Source: Epiperipatus broadwayi (Eukaryota > Onychophora > Udeonychophora > Euonychophora > Peripatidae). From it: 64,000 nt of DNA. Below, piece by piece: positions 1 to 11,563 of this stretch (position 1 is the first letter of the stretch; each line of letters opens with the position of its first letter). The notes below the pieces were generated by a model. That model saw nothing but the letters and a program-made list of their open reading frames with translations. It ran no database searches and had not been told where the DNA came from. The stretch covers positions 188,001-252,000 of the forward strand of contig JAQFVV010006449.1 in NCBI GenBank assembly GCA_028023455.1, given 5' to 3'. The position numbers were made by a program, and so were the translations under genes.

Positions 1-1680
1 AAAATATTGAAAGTGAAAAACTTTCAACAGTGTTGGGATGTGCGAGTAAAACTCAGCACTTTCTCTCCCCACTTATCTCTGAAATGAAATGACTATTACA
101 TGAACCAGCAAATGCCTATACCACTCTAACATTAGATTGATCTTACAATTAAAAAGACTCCGTGGACATTGATACTAGAGCGAATCTCTTTACTAGCTAT
201 AGGAAATGAACAATTGGTAAAAATCAATCAAGAAAACTTTAGTCAAGTAGCTACCGAGTAGCGATAAGACAAAAACCAACTTATTTAAAATGGACTCTTA
301 TCTGACTTTTTGTAAGTTTTAAAATCAAATTAATAATGCCGTTAATTTAATATCTTTCCGATTATTAAAAGAATCATTTCCCTTTTATATCTTTTATGTG
401 TAGTAATATTTTACTGTAGAAAGTAATAAAGCCATTGCATTAATAAGTTGTCTATAAACCTTGTATGGATTGTTGCAGTTAATTCGAATTTTGGTTTTCA
501 TATTTGATCAAAATATATAGACCATTCGATAAATAATGATACCATACGGTGAGTATCTAAAATGTATTTATTCGGATATCTTTTAAGTTATTGGTGACAA
601 GCATGAAGTATCTTATGCGTGAATACTATTAGGCTGTACCTCGTTTCCTCTCACGATTATCAATATCAATATTTTGTATTTTGCGTTTATGTTTATTTTA
701 GAAATATTAATGCATTGAATCTGTGTATAATCGATCTATACCCAACATTTTTAAACTAAATCTGTAATGAGAGCATATATAAATGTTAAAATTAAGGAAT
801 TCGAGCACGAATTACTATAAGTTTTGCAAAGTGCTATTGAGGGAGGAAATCTTAGGTTATTCGTCCCAAAATAGAAGGAATTGGTTCAATGGATTGGATA
901 TATTTGTGTGTGAGTAGTAGATGTAGTATGAGGATCCATTCTGGCAGGATTATAGGAGCTATACTCACACCTCTGTTTGCCTATGGGTGGGTTGTATGTC
1001 GGCAGAAGACAGCAGTCCATTCCTATGGAGTTTTTAGTTTATTGATCTACTTACCCATAGATGTCACATTCCTGTTGAGTGGAGAGTCAATGTCTTCTGC
1101 TATTTCTACTTATTGTTCAGATGTACATTCCTGACAATACTCAGTATTTTGTGTTGTTAGTATCATAGTACATTGAATACATGAATGTATCAGATGGATT
1201 GGCACCAGTTGATTCAGAGATTTGTTGCCTAAGGTTAAATCGAGGAAGAATATTTTCCTTTCAAATGCAGACCTATGTAGTCCATTCATATTCGACCCTC
1301 TAAATAAAATATTAAACATTATAGCAAGCTATTTTAAATGTAAAATTAAAAATTAAGAGGTAAAAATCTAAATGTTAAACTTATTCCTCGAATTTAGAAT
1401 GATTTTATATGTGCGTAAATAAATATTTTTCTGTGTTAATTTCTGGCAGTGGCTTTTATTATTATATTCTTTTATATTTAAGATATAAAATTTATAGATT
1501 TTATTTCGGCGTCTCCCCTGAGCTAGTGACAATGGGCTATGATCTAAAATATGTAAATAAAGTGGAATCCTAACAGCGCATATCTGCCTACTTTATAGAT
1601 TTTCCTAGGCTCAAATGCCTAGATGGCGCCCTTGGTAGTGCGGTGCGATGCGGATCTACCACTTCGTTTGGATCATTATA
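1..1680 (+). mobile_element. Family A LTR, copy 1 (5' LTR, cut by window edge)
   Basis: This is the left-hand member of a direct pair with the copy at 2267-4401. Its first base corresponds to about 2741 in that copy, so roughly the first 480 bp of the LTR, including the TATA box, lie outside the window. Similarity runs to the LTR end at about 1680 (cattata), directly before a primer-binding-site-like motif. Internal landmarks shared with the other copies are block X (about 447-765) with a CGGTGAGTAT donor-like site (GT at 549-550), block Y (about 790-1300), an acceptor-like ctggcag (AG at 1448-1449), an aataaa at about 1553, and a GC-richer tail. It differs from copy 2 by many scattered one-base indels, which could be age or unpolished sequence. 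An 81-codon open frame (889-1134) lies inside block Y but is probably not coding. Confidence 0.75.
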
Positions 1681-2266
1681 ATTGGCGCCGTCATGGGGCC
1701 TTACCTCAGAGATTGACCCTGAGAGGGAAATTGATGCTGAAATTTCCTATACTTGAATAAACACGAGTGCCCTGAGAATGTGAAAAATAAACGAAGCCCG
1801 TAATCATTTTTCTGAAATCAAGAAATATATTGTTTGTATTATATAAAGTTATGAATTTTGTGTAAAAAGTGCTGCCAGTAAGAAAAAATTGTGCATATGT
1901 AAGGGAAATACGAGGAATAAAAGTAATAAATAAAACGTAATAATAATTATAAATCATAATATTTTTTAAAAAAAAAGTCTTGTTAAGATTAAAATCTAAT
2001 CGTTCAACTGTCTAAGTAATAGTTAAAGGTAGAAGAAAAGAAACTTGGAAGGGAGGGGCAGAAATTTAGCTGGTAGTAAGGAATCATCAGTCAACTTTTT
2101 TTTTATCATTATATTTGTAATTACTGTTTTGTCTTTTAAAAAAAAAAAAAGTTTTGTCCTTTTGAAATTTCATATATAACAAATTTGTATAACGTAATTA
2201 CTAACACTAAGTAAATTCTTTTTTTTTTTTTAATGTTTTTTGTTTTTTTGAGGAAGTTTACTGATA
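1681..2266 (+). mobile_element. Short non-coding interior of a family A LTR retrotransposon
   Basis: This is the segment between the two direct LTR copies, about 586 bp. It begins with the primer-binding-site-like motif. It contains a purine-rich run at about 2027-2057 (agaagaaaagaaac, ggaagggagggg) and ends in T- and A-rich sequence just before the 3' LTR. No gag, protease, reverse transcriptase or integrase reading frame is visible, so the element would have to be mobilised by another element. About 2128-2266 recurs in reverse complement at 43494-43610 beside LTR copy 5, which shows that this interior belongs to the family. The purine run is not directly next to the LTR, so a polypurine tract is only possible. 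Confidence 0.55.
1683..1700 (+). other. Primer-binding-site-like motif after the 5' LTR
   Basis: Two bases after the LTR end the sequence reads TGGCGCCGTCATGGGGCC. In LTR retrotransposons the minus-strand primer site starts within a few bases of the LTR end, usually with TGG, the complement of the tRNA CCA end. TGGCGCC is a classic start of lysine-type sites. The position and first seven bases fit well. The primer tRNA was not identified, because the remaining bases were not matched to a tRNA set. Confidence 0.6.
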
Positions 2267-4401
2267 TGTAACGATATATAAATATGTCGTTACATTAATT
2301 TAAAATAAAAACTTAAAAGTTCGCAAATAAAAGTAAAAAACTAAACGCTAAAATTAAAACATTGTTAAACGTGTATACATTCGCACAGATGTTAAACTTT
2401 AAATTTTTTTTTTTTTCATAAACAAAAAAAAAAAGTATTTGAATGTATTTTTTTTAAATAAAAAAATACAAGATTGAAATATAAAAATATTTTAATAAAA
2501 AAATAACGTAAGTTAAAATAAAAACAGGTATTAATTAATTCCTGTAATCTATAAAAGGAAATGATTGTTTATTAATTATCTAAAAGCTGTTTAATTAAAA
2601 AGTCAGATGGAAAGTTCGATAAGAGAAGAAAGAGATTTTAGCTTGACAAATGGAAGCACTAAGCCTTGCTCGGATCATAACGAAAAAACAGATTGGTGAC
2701 GTTTTGTTCAGTGAATCCTTGTGGATGATATAAAGAAAAAAAATATTGAGTTGAAGAGCTTTTTTCAACTTGGTTGGGGGGGACAGCGATAAAGACACAC
2801 TCTATCGTTCTCTCCCACTTATCTCTGAAATGAAATGACTGATACCATGAACCAGCAAATGCCACCTCCTGAACATTAGATTGATCTTGCAATTAAGACT
2901 CCGTGGTTGTTGACACCAGGAACCGGGAGCTCTGCTACCATAAGCTATAGGAAATGAACAATTATTAAAATCAATCAAGAACTTTAGTCAAGTTGTACAA
3001 TGTAATAAACAAGCCAACTTATTTAAAATGGACTCTTATCTGACTTTTGTAAGTTTTAAATCAAATTAATAATGGTTAATTTTATATCTTTCCCGATTGT
3101 TAAAAGAATCATTTCCCTTTTAATATTTTTATGTGTAGTAATTTTTTATTGTAGAAATTATTAAATGCATTACATTTAAGTTGTCTATAGACGCTTGCAT
3201 GGATTCATTTCGGTTAATTAGATTTTGGTTTTCATATTTGATCAAAATATATAGACATTCGATAAATAATGATACCTTCGGTGAGTATCTAAAATGTATT
3301 TATTGGATGTCTTTTAAATTATTGGTGACAACGCAAGTATCTTATGGTGAATACTATTGGGTTACTTATAAGTTTCCCTCTGCGATTATCGGTATCAATA
3401 ATTTTGTATTTTGATCGTTTATGTTTATTGTGAAATGTTTTTGACCGTGGAATCTGTGTGATCGATCTATACCCAACATTTTTAAATAAATCTGTGCAGA
3501 CGTATATAAATGTTAAAATTAAGTCGGTAGCGCGAATGGCTATATAGTTTTGTAAAGTTGTATTAAGGAGGGTAATCTTAGGTTATTCATTTCATAGTTG
3601 AATTGGTTCAATGGATTGATATATTTGTGTAATTAGTAGATGTAGTATGAGATCCGCTATGGGCAGGATTATGATAAATGCCACACACCCTCTGTTTGCC
3701 CTATGGATGGGTTTGTAAGTCGGCAGAAGACCGCAGTCCATTCCTATGGAGTTTTTAGTTTATTGATCTACTTCCCACAGATGTCACATTCCTGTTGGTG
3801 GAAGTCAATGTCTTCTCTATTTCTACTTATTGTTCAGATGTACATTCCTGACAATATAGTATTTTGTGTTGTCGTATCATGCTACATTGAATACATGAAT
3901 GTATCAGATGGATTGGCGCAGTTGATTACGAAATTTGTTGCCTAAGGTTAAATCAGGGAAGAATATTTTCCTTTCAAATGCAGACCTATGTAATCCATTC
4001 ATATTAGACCCTCTAAATAAAATATTAAACATTATAGCAAGCTATTTTAAATGTAAAATTAAAAATTAAGATAAAAATCTAAATGTTAAACTTATTCCTC
4101 AAATTTAGAATGATTTTATATGTGCATAAATAAATATTTTTCTGTGTTAATTTCTTGCAGTGGCTTTTATTATTTTATTCTTTTTATATTTAAGATATAA
4201 AATTTATAGATTTTTATCTCGGCGTCTCACGCTGAGCTAGTGACAATGGGCTAACGATCTAAATATGTAAATAAAGTGGAATCCTAACAGCGCGTATCTG
4301 CCCACTTTATAAATTTTTCTAAGCTCAAATACCACTAGATGGTACCTATTTAGTAGTGCGGTGCGGTGCGTGCGATCTACCACTTCGTTTGGATCGTTAT
4401 A
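2267..4401 (+). mobile_element. Family A LTR, copy 2 (3' LTR)
   Basis: This is a complete LTR of about 2.1 kb. It starts TGTAACGATAT and ends ATCGTTATA, so its ends are short inverted repeats of the TGTAAC type. The right end runs into a (TA) tract. Parts in order are an A/T-rich leader, a TATA box (2729-2735), the conserved stretch around 2810-3180, block X (3181-3496) with donor-like GGTGAGTAT (GT at 3281-3282), block Y (about 3522-4020), an acceptor-like tttcttgcag (AG at 4159-4160) and a GC-richer 3' part with an aataaa at about 4270. With copy 1 it frames a single non-autonomous retrotransposon. The 80-codon frame at 3703-3945 is shared in part with other copies but shows no recognisable domain. 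Confidence 0.75.
2729..2735 (+). promoter_or_regulatory. TATA box of LTR copy 2
   Basis: TATAAAG follows GTGGATGA about 460 bp inside the LTR. The same place in copy 4 reads GTGGATAATATAAAAAGG, and copy 3 has ATATAAAAAGG. This fits a polymerase II core promoter at the U3/R border. Confidence 0.5.
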
Positions 4402-4432
4402 ATATATATATATTAGGCATCATTTTTATTTT

Positions 4433-4530
4433 AACCTGATGATGTAGCTATGTGTGTCAGTTATTTGAGATAGAGTGTAGAATGAATATATCCTAAAATC
4501 CTAAGTTCAAATCCATCATTCTCCTATTTA
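4433..4530 (+). repeat. Possible tRNA-derived SINE remnant
   Basis: The stretch begins gatgatgtagctatgtgtg and about 70 bases later reads aagttcaaatccatc, which resembles a tRNA box B (GGTTCRANYCC) with a flanking stem. Box A is weak. The spacing fits a decayed tRNA-derived SINE head, but a chance match is quite possible. Confidence 0.25.
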
Positions 4531-5479
4531 TTTTAAATAATTGTGTTGCTTTTTCTAGTTGATTAATCTGCAGATAATAAATTTCGACTTTAACTTTCAT
4601 ATTCGATAAGATTATTTTTTATTTATTTAAAGTAGGGAAGTGTCTTAATGGTATTAAATTTAATTTAACAAGAATCTATTTAAAATATTTAATAAAAATA
4701 CTTTTTTATTTGGAAAAATGTTATTTATCTTCTTCAGAAAGAAAGGAATGTCTTTAATTTTTAAAAAATTACAGAAATTATCTGATATTTTACTTATCAA
4801 ATGTTGCATAGAGGTACAATTTCTTTTGCAAAATTTTTGTTAAGATGTAGGCTGCAGTGAATAATTCTAAAATATTTTTAAATTTATTTCTGATTTCATT
4901 TTGTTTTAGTCCTCAAGTTAAAGTTAATATGGGCATAATATCTAGTTACAATTTTAATAATATTTTGTGATTGGAAATTAGTGAATTCTCTTGAGCAGAT
5001 ACAATTTATTCATAAAATTCTTATCATTTTATTTCCCCAATTTTCCTTGTTTTTTTAATGCCTTATGTTTGTAACTTTTAAATTATCTTAAGAAAAATCC
5101 TTTCTACAGTCTTTTATCTCTTCTTATACATCTTAATTAATCTTTGTTTATTTTTCTCATTTTTATTAAAACTGCTATCTATAATATAATGTTGAATGGA
5201 ATTAGGTTTCAAGGTATATTTTCTTTACAAATGCTGTCTACATTAGAAATGATAAATTATTATTTAAACTAGTTTTGAATACAGAGAAAGATATGAAGTT
5301 TAATCATTACAGTCTTAAAAAATACTTACATATAAAACCCAACTTTATAGATAGATTGATATCACTTAAGATTGTTAATCTGGCATTATGTTGGAAGTTA
5401 TTTACACTCATTAAATTAATCTTGATTTTTTTTAATTGTTAATCATGGAATACAATAGGGAAGTAATTAATAATTCAAG

Positions 5480-5990
5480 CTATGTGTGCTGTGAAAAGAA
5501 CAATGTCAATTCATAGTAGAATTACATATGGTAACAACTGGTGGATTGCAATAGATGAATAAATTATGATGTCTGGAAATGGATGCCATTGATGGCAGTT
5601 AGTGAAGATAAGATATGTTGAGAGCAATGGATCATACCAGTGAATGTTATTCAATGCAGTTATTGATGAACTATGACCTTTATAGGTTGGATGATTGTTT
5701 TATTGTGACAGTGGTAGAAAAATATCTGAAGGTGCCGTATTGTTGTCATGGGTCTTGATCTGTTGGAGTTTATTGGTGAATGTAGTGTGGGAGTTGCCAA
5801 TATTGAAGATGCAGTGATGGCACCAGAAGGCATATAGGGTGATAGTTGTTGCTCATATTATGGGAGGGAGTATATTCTGCTAAGATTGAATTAGCTGTTG
5901 TATAGATGCAATCATCTGTATGTATTTAGCATGATAGTTTTGATTTGGTTAAGGACTTGACACTGATAATGATGATTATTATTATTACTA
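5480..5990 (+). repeat. G/T-skewed low-complexity block
   Basis: About 500 bp in which the + strand is rich in TGG, GATG and GTTG and poor in C, unlike the surrounding AT-rich DNA. It ends in gataatgatgattattatt. It looks like a degenerate minisatellite or a decayed repeat built on GATGG-like units. No open frame of note is present. Confidence 0.4.
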
Positions 5991-6424
5991 TACATTATTA
6001 AATTTCCGTATTTTCCTTATTTTTAGTTGCAATATTTTTGAATTTATCTCAATTTCTTAAACAATGTGCATTTCATGTCATATTAAAATGTTTATCCCAT
6101 GTTGAAATGTTGTCATATGAGTAACAGCATTGTGGGTTGTAAGTTATGGTAATATAAGATTTACTGGACTAATTTTAATCAAACTACTGCTAGTTTAATA
6201 TGAATAATAATAGGATTGTGATATATAAAGCTATTGTTTTCATTTGATGTATTCAAAAATGTAAAAAATAAAATGAACTTCTAAAAGGTAATGCTTTTTA
6301 TAAACAATAAGCATATAGTGGTAAATACATTTCTGCTACATAGAAGTTATAATTAATTTCATTTTTTATAAAAAAAACCTTGGCATCAAAATTTATAATT
6401 ATTAATATGCTAATTTTCATATCA

Positions 6425-7415
6425 TATCATTGTCAACCATAAGGATGATATTCTCTTCAATTTCAGTTCATCCTCTCCAATCTCTAGCCTCTCTTCTCTA
6501 CATCACCCATACACACATATTTTCTCCATCTATCTCACATGTAGTCTCCTTCTGGGTAATTTACCATCTCTTAAAATTCAGTTTGATTTCAATTATCTAT
6601 TTATTATCATATTTTCTAGCAATATGTTCAGACCAACTCCATTCTTAATTCTTTCATTGATGTCAGTAACACCTATTTGTTCTCTTGCACATATATTGCA
6701 TTTTCAATCTCTTGTTACTCCTAACATTCATCTCTTAATACTTCTTTGAGTGGTCAAAGTTTTTAAATTGCTCTTCTAGTAAGTGTCCAATTCTCAGCTT
6801 CGTGAGTTAAATCAGGTAAAACAAATTTATTACAATTTTTTTTTCAGACATAGACATATTTCTTTTTAATATTAAGTTATTTCTACCAAAAGCATTCCAA
6901 CCAAGTTTAATTCTATTATTAATTTCATCCATTATGTTTCCATCTGTCTTAATAATCTGAACAAGGTATTTGTAACTGTTAACTTCTTCTAACTCATCAT
7001 AATCAATCATTACTTTCATCTTTTGAGAAAATCCATTGAACATTACTTGAGACTTTTTAACATTTACCTTTAGTTCTACTTACTTTCATCTGATAGCTCT
7101 TGCAACATTTCCTAAGACTAAAGCATTATTTGCACACACATCTACATCATCTGCAAAATCTAAATCGCTTAAATAATCATTTACTTTTACTTTTTTAGTT
7201 TTCTATTTTAATCCACAAAATACTTCTTGCAGCATGTGTAACAAGTTTTGGAGATATGGGGTCATTCTGTCTTATACCCTTCATAACATTAACCTTCCTA
7301 GCATTATAATGTAATCTAATTGTTTCTTTTGTATTTTTATAAAAATTCTTCAGAATACAATATCCTGAATCTCTACCTTGATGATCCAATACTTTAATCA
7401 AACAATTTAAAGATT
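6425..7415 (-). mobile_element. RTE LINE copy 1, 5'-truncated 3' end
   Basis: This is the last kilobase of an RTE-type LINE read on the minus strand. From high to low coordinates it holds the reverse transcriptase motif RQNDPISPK (within 7195-7401), the polymerase motif LDFADD (FADD codons at 7146-7157), then VMFNGFSQK and EEVNSYKYL (6807-7043), and a C-terminal tail. The tail matches the copy at 20990-21370 in DNA (gaattggacact and the gatgtagagaagagagg region). Frames are broken between these blocks, so it is a dead copy. The 5' end stops abruptly near 7415, typical of incomplete target-primed reverse transcription. The 3' boundary, near 6425, is taken where similarity to copy 2 fades. Confidence 0.85.
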
Positions 7416-9409
7416 AATATTTCAAGTTTGCAACTATCGAAGAAAGTACTAAATCAAAAATAGGTGCATAAGAACACTAATTATTTCTTATTGGATTAAT
7501 GCTGTATTGTTTGTTAAATAATTATTGAATGGGCTTTAAAATTGTAAAAAATTGGCTCTCATGTGAAAGGCTGAATTGGACCATATATAAATGAGATTAT
7601 GATTCCATCTGAATTGCAGTGGTTTTATTTTTAAAATTGTTATGTGCATGTATTTATACTTGTTTATTATATTGATATCCATAAATGATATAAAATAATT
7701 TTACCTATAAATATTCAAAGAGTATACATATCTATTTATATACAGGAATACATACATGGATAATGAATTGCAGACTGTCCACTAAGATTTATTTTGTTTA
7801 TTTTATATCTATATTCAATGTACATTTTTATGACTCGTGTACATATATTAAAATAATTAGCAAAAATAAGTTTCTAAAAATTGAGCAATAAATGTATTAC
7901 AACATTAAATTGTAAAAATCCTAAATGTAAACATTTATAATTTTTTGAAAACATTTTTGATATTTTTCAAAAATCAATTTGTTTTTCGTTTTTAAAATAT
8001 AAAATGCTGAAAGAGAACAAACTAAAATGATTATTAAGTGTTTATTTTTTGATTGTTTTTTAAATGATAGACATTGTTGGAAAAATAATTTTAGAATGAT
8101 CAAATGAGGAATTACTTCGAATATATAGTATACGTAAACCTTGAAATATATATTCTTTGTTAATCAAAATGTACTTCAGTAATGTTGTACTTTCATTTGG
8201 ATATTTTTCCATGTCCGTTTCCTTTAGTATTTCAATCAAATGAAACATTTATAATATAGTTGTTTTTTTTGTTTTTTTTGCATATTCCACAATTTTGTGT
8301 TGAACATTTTTTATTACCATAATTAAATTTATCCATAGAATATTCATTTTCCGTTCATTATCCAATTCTAGCATCAATATATTGCATGACTATTTTACAA
8401 TGTTGTTTGTTCTGATCAAAAATATTTTGTACATACATATAAAAATCCACTACTTTTTCATCACAATAATACTTTGTCATGCATACATCTAGATTATTTA
8501 TACTTGATACCTTCCATTAAGCTGAATAACTAACTAGTCTTATACCTCTGTGTTATATACTATTAATGTTCATGATTTTCTTTCACTTTTTATTCATATT
8601 GAAATCTACTTTAATTATGCTTCCAATATTCACATTTTGTACTATAATGCTTGTGCAATTTTATACCATTTATGTCATCTTTTCTTATAACTTCACAACA
8701 TATCCCATTAAATATTTGTCCCTATTCACAAAAAAATGTACACTTGAATGTGATAATGGGTTGTAAACCTAAATATTATCACCTCATCAAAAAGAAGCTT
8801 GAGTCTGTTTCATATAATTTTAACACCCTTTATATTCAGCTGCTGACAGATTTTAGCTCATGAGTGAATCTTGCAGTTAATTGAAAGAAGATTCTTTAAT
8901 TTGTCTTCAATGTTTTAAAGGCATTAAACTGAGAAAATTCTTAATATTCCTTTTATCCATGTTTATGTGTAAGTACTACTGGTTTTTTAACCCTATGTCA
9001 ATATATCATAAATGCATTGAACTATATAAATATATTCTTGCATGGCATAAAACTGTTCAGTCAGCTCTCATTACACAATCAAAGATATGGTTAAATAAAC
9101 ATTAATGAATAGCAGAGATGATGAACAATTAAACAAACATCAGTGTTTCTTTTCTGCTAAAGTATCTGTTATTGAAAGTTTTCAATTATTAACTGGGGCT
9201 TTGCATAAAAATTGTTATCTTATAATAAGTGTTTCTGAGTGATGATGCAAAATATTTTGCAGAACATCGAATCTTGTTTTATCGGATTGTACCATCTCAA
9301 AAAATAGCTGTTAGAAGAAGATAGTAGAGTATTTTTGGAATTTGACAAATGTAAGAATGTAGAGATTTTTTTGTCTCATTGATTATTTGTCCACTCTGTT
9401 TTTAATCTA

Positions 9410-9790
9410 TTTTGTCAATAAATCTATCTATCTAAATATTTTTACTTCATATTCTCTCCATGTCTATGTACTTATCTAGCTAGCTACATTTCTATTCATG
9501 TACTTGTATCCCTCATTTTTTCTTTCACTACATATTTACCTAAATGACTTACCAACATACCTAGCTTTCAAAATATTTATCTATCTATACAGCTTAATTC
9601 CTTTCATATCTACTTTTTCTATGTGCCTAGCTGCTTTCTTATGTACAAAACTAATTATCTGTCTACACGTTTATTTATCTAATTAATAACCTTGCCAATT
9701 TGTCTACTTATATACTTATCTGGAAACTAATTGGCTAGCCAACTTATGTTTTTATCCAGTTTTTTATTTTCTATTATCTATCTTTGTGCC
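9410..9790 (+). repeat. Decayed TCTA/CTAT tetranucleotide expansion
   Basis: Phrases such as atctatctatct, ttatctatctatac and tatctatcttt recur through about 380 bp, together with tagctagcta and acttatctgg variants. This is what an old (TCTA)n microsatellite looks like after many substitutions. The 62-codon frame at 9498-9686 is a translation of this repeat and not a gene. Confidence 0.55.
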
Positions 9791-10751
9791 GATCTTTCTG
9801 AAATTTGAAAACAATATATTATCAATAGTTCTTCGAAATGTATTCAAAACAATTAATTATTTTGGCTTAGGAATCATAAAATAAAGATCAATGCCTTTGC
9901 TACATTTTTAATTTAATAGTAAACCAATATTAACTCCTTTTAAAGCATTGACAATCTTTAAATTTAGGAAATTCAAAGCCTCATGTGTTGAAATTTTCTA
10001 ACCTACTAATAGTGGTTACTTATAATATTTATTTACACACATTACCCATTCAGTGCTGAAGACCCATTAATCCATTTTCATAATTCTTTTTCATTAGTTA
10101 GTATATTATTCTATTTCGATAAAAAGTAAACATTTTTGAATAGTTCACAGAAGAATCAATTACTTTGCCAAATGCCTTTCACTATTATAGTGTTAGTCAC
10201 CAGACTTGATAATTGCCAAATAGAGAACCTTTTTCATTCTATTTTTCATATCTGATTTGACTTATAAGTAATTCTTGAATGATTTACTTGTGCTATGGGT
10301 GATAAAGTCTGAAACAAAATATATGTATATATGAAGCTTAAAAATGTTTCAAGTATTACAGATTCCATCTTCAACTCCAGGATTTTAATTATGAAAAATG
10401 AATGTCCTAAACATTATGAAATAAAGCCATTTATAAGTTGTAATAATATAAGCATTAAAATGTAACTTTATCTTGGATCATTTATAATCTGTATTGCAGT
10501 TAAGAGCTTTCCTAAAGTCAGATTGTTTATCTAGAAACTGATAGTCATCACTGGTGTTCTGAGGAGTGATAGAGTGACCATTTTGAAAGCTAATGATGTG
10601 TTGATCATAACTCTTCTTATGCTCAAACATTATGATCTAATGAATGAGAAGTTATGCGGTTAATTACATTTACTTATCATTGATGAATTTGTAATTACTT
10701 TTTTTTTTCTTCTAGCATTTTATTATATACTTTTCTTTTCTCATGTGTCAT

Positions 10752-10830
10752 AGCATCAGCCGGGAAGTGAAACCACTAACCAGGGACAACTACTTGCAAA
10801 GCAGCTGTCACTGACCTCTCGACCATCTAT
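10752..10830 (-). repeat. tRNA-derived SINE fragment
   Basis: Read on the minus strand, TGGTCGAGAGGTCAGTGAC resembles a tRNA D-arm/box A. It is followed by a good anticodon stem-loop (gctgc, loop tttgcaa, gtagt) and then a box-B-like GGTTTCACTTCCCGGC. The block is clearly more GC-rich than its surroundings. A second fragment with the same phrase, tgaaac-cactaacc-gcaaagc, lies at 46231-46260. A functional tRNA is unlikely because the T-arm does not pair. Confidence 0.45.
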
Positions 10831-11255
10831 TATTTATATACTTTAATTTAATATTTATATAATTTAAACCAATTAATATTAATATTATTTATTGCAATCA
10901 GTTATATATTTTGCTTGATTATTTTCTACATAATGATCACCAAACAAGCTTTTTGTCCAATCTCCCTATTCACATTTCAGGGCTATGATGAGGGTCTCAG
11001 AAAATGGCATTGTTAAAAAGTAGAATTTATCGATGGGTTTGAAAAAGTTTCTTACTGCAAGTCAGAGATATCTTTTAATATTGAAACCCATGGATCATAT
11101 CATTTCAGGAATATAAAAGTAAAAGTCATCAAAAGTCATGAAGCAGTCAAATAAAGCTCAAGTGCAAAGAACAGTTTTAAAATTAATTAAAATAAATTCT
11201 AATTAAAATACATAACTGTTTTATTACACAGTGAACAACAAGCGAGTAGATAGTG

Positions 11256-11269
11256 TTATATATATATAT

Positions 11270-11361
<92 letters not shown>
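11256..11361. repeat. (TA)n microsatellite
   Basis: About 105 bp of alternating T and A with two taaata interruptions, about 200 bp upstream of the first Ig-like exon. It is likely polymorphic in length and able to form cruciforms. Confidence 0.95.
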
Positions 11362-11363
<2 letters not shown>

Positions 11364-11563
11364 GTTTTTGTTCATTTTACAGGCCTTTAGTATGATTTAA
11401 TTATGATAATCACAATTTACTTTACTAGATATCATAATTGGGCTTTAAGTAGATGTATGATATTGTATATTTACTTTTGGATCACCCTATTTATTTTTGT
11501 AATTGTATACTATTAATAATTTTACTTTTCCAAATTTTTCCATAATTATTGTTTCTACTTTAG

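Larger units (their letters stand above)
4402..6424. other. AT-rich intronic stretch, no gene
   Basis: A short TA tract follows the LTR. The rest is stop-rich AT sequence without a convincing frame or splice pair. It holds one possible SINE remnant (4433-4530) and a G/T-skewed low-complexity block (about 5480-5990), listed separately. Confidence 0.6.
7416..11255. other. AT-rich intronic stretch, no gene
   Basis: Several open frames of 60-75 codons occur (for example at 7921-8248 and 8566-9105), but all are low-complexity, hydrophobic or lysine-rich translations of AT-rich DNA without domains or splice context. It includes a TCTA-derived block (9410-9790) and a SINE fragment (10752-10830). 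Confidence 0.6.
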
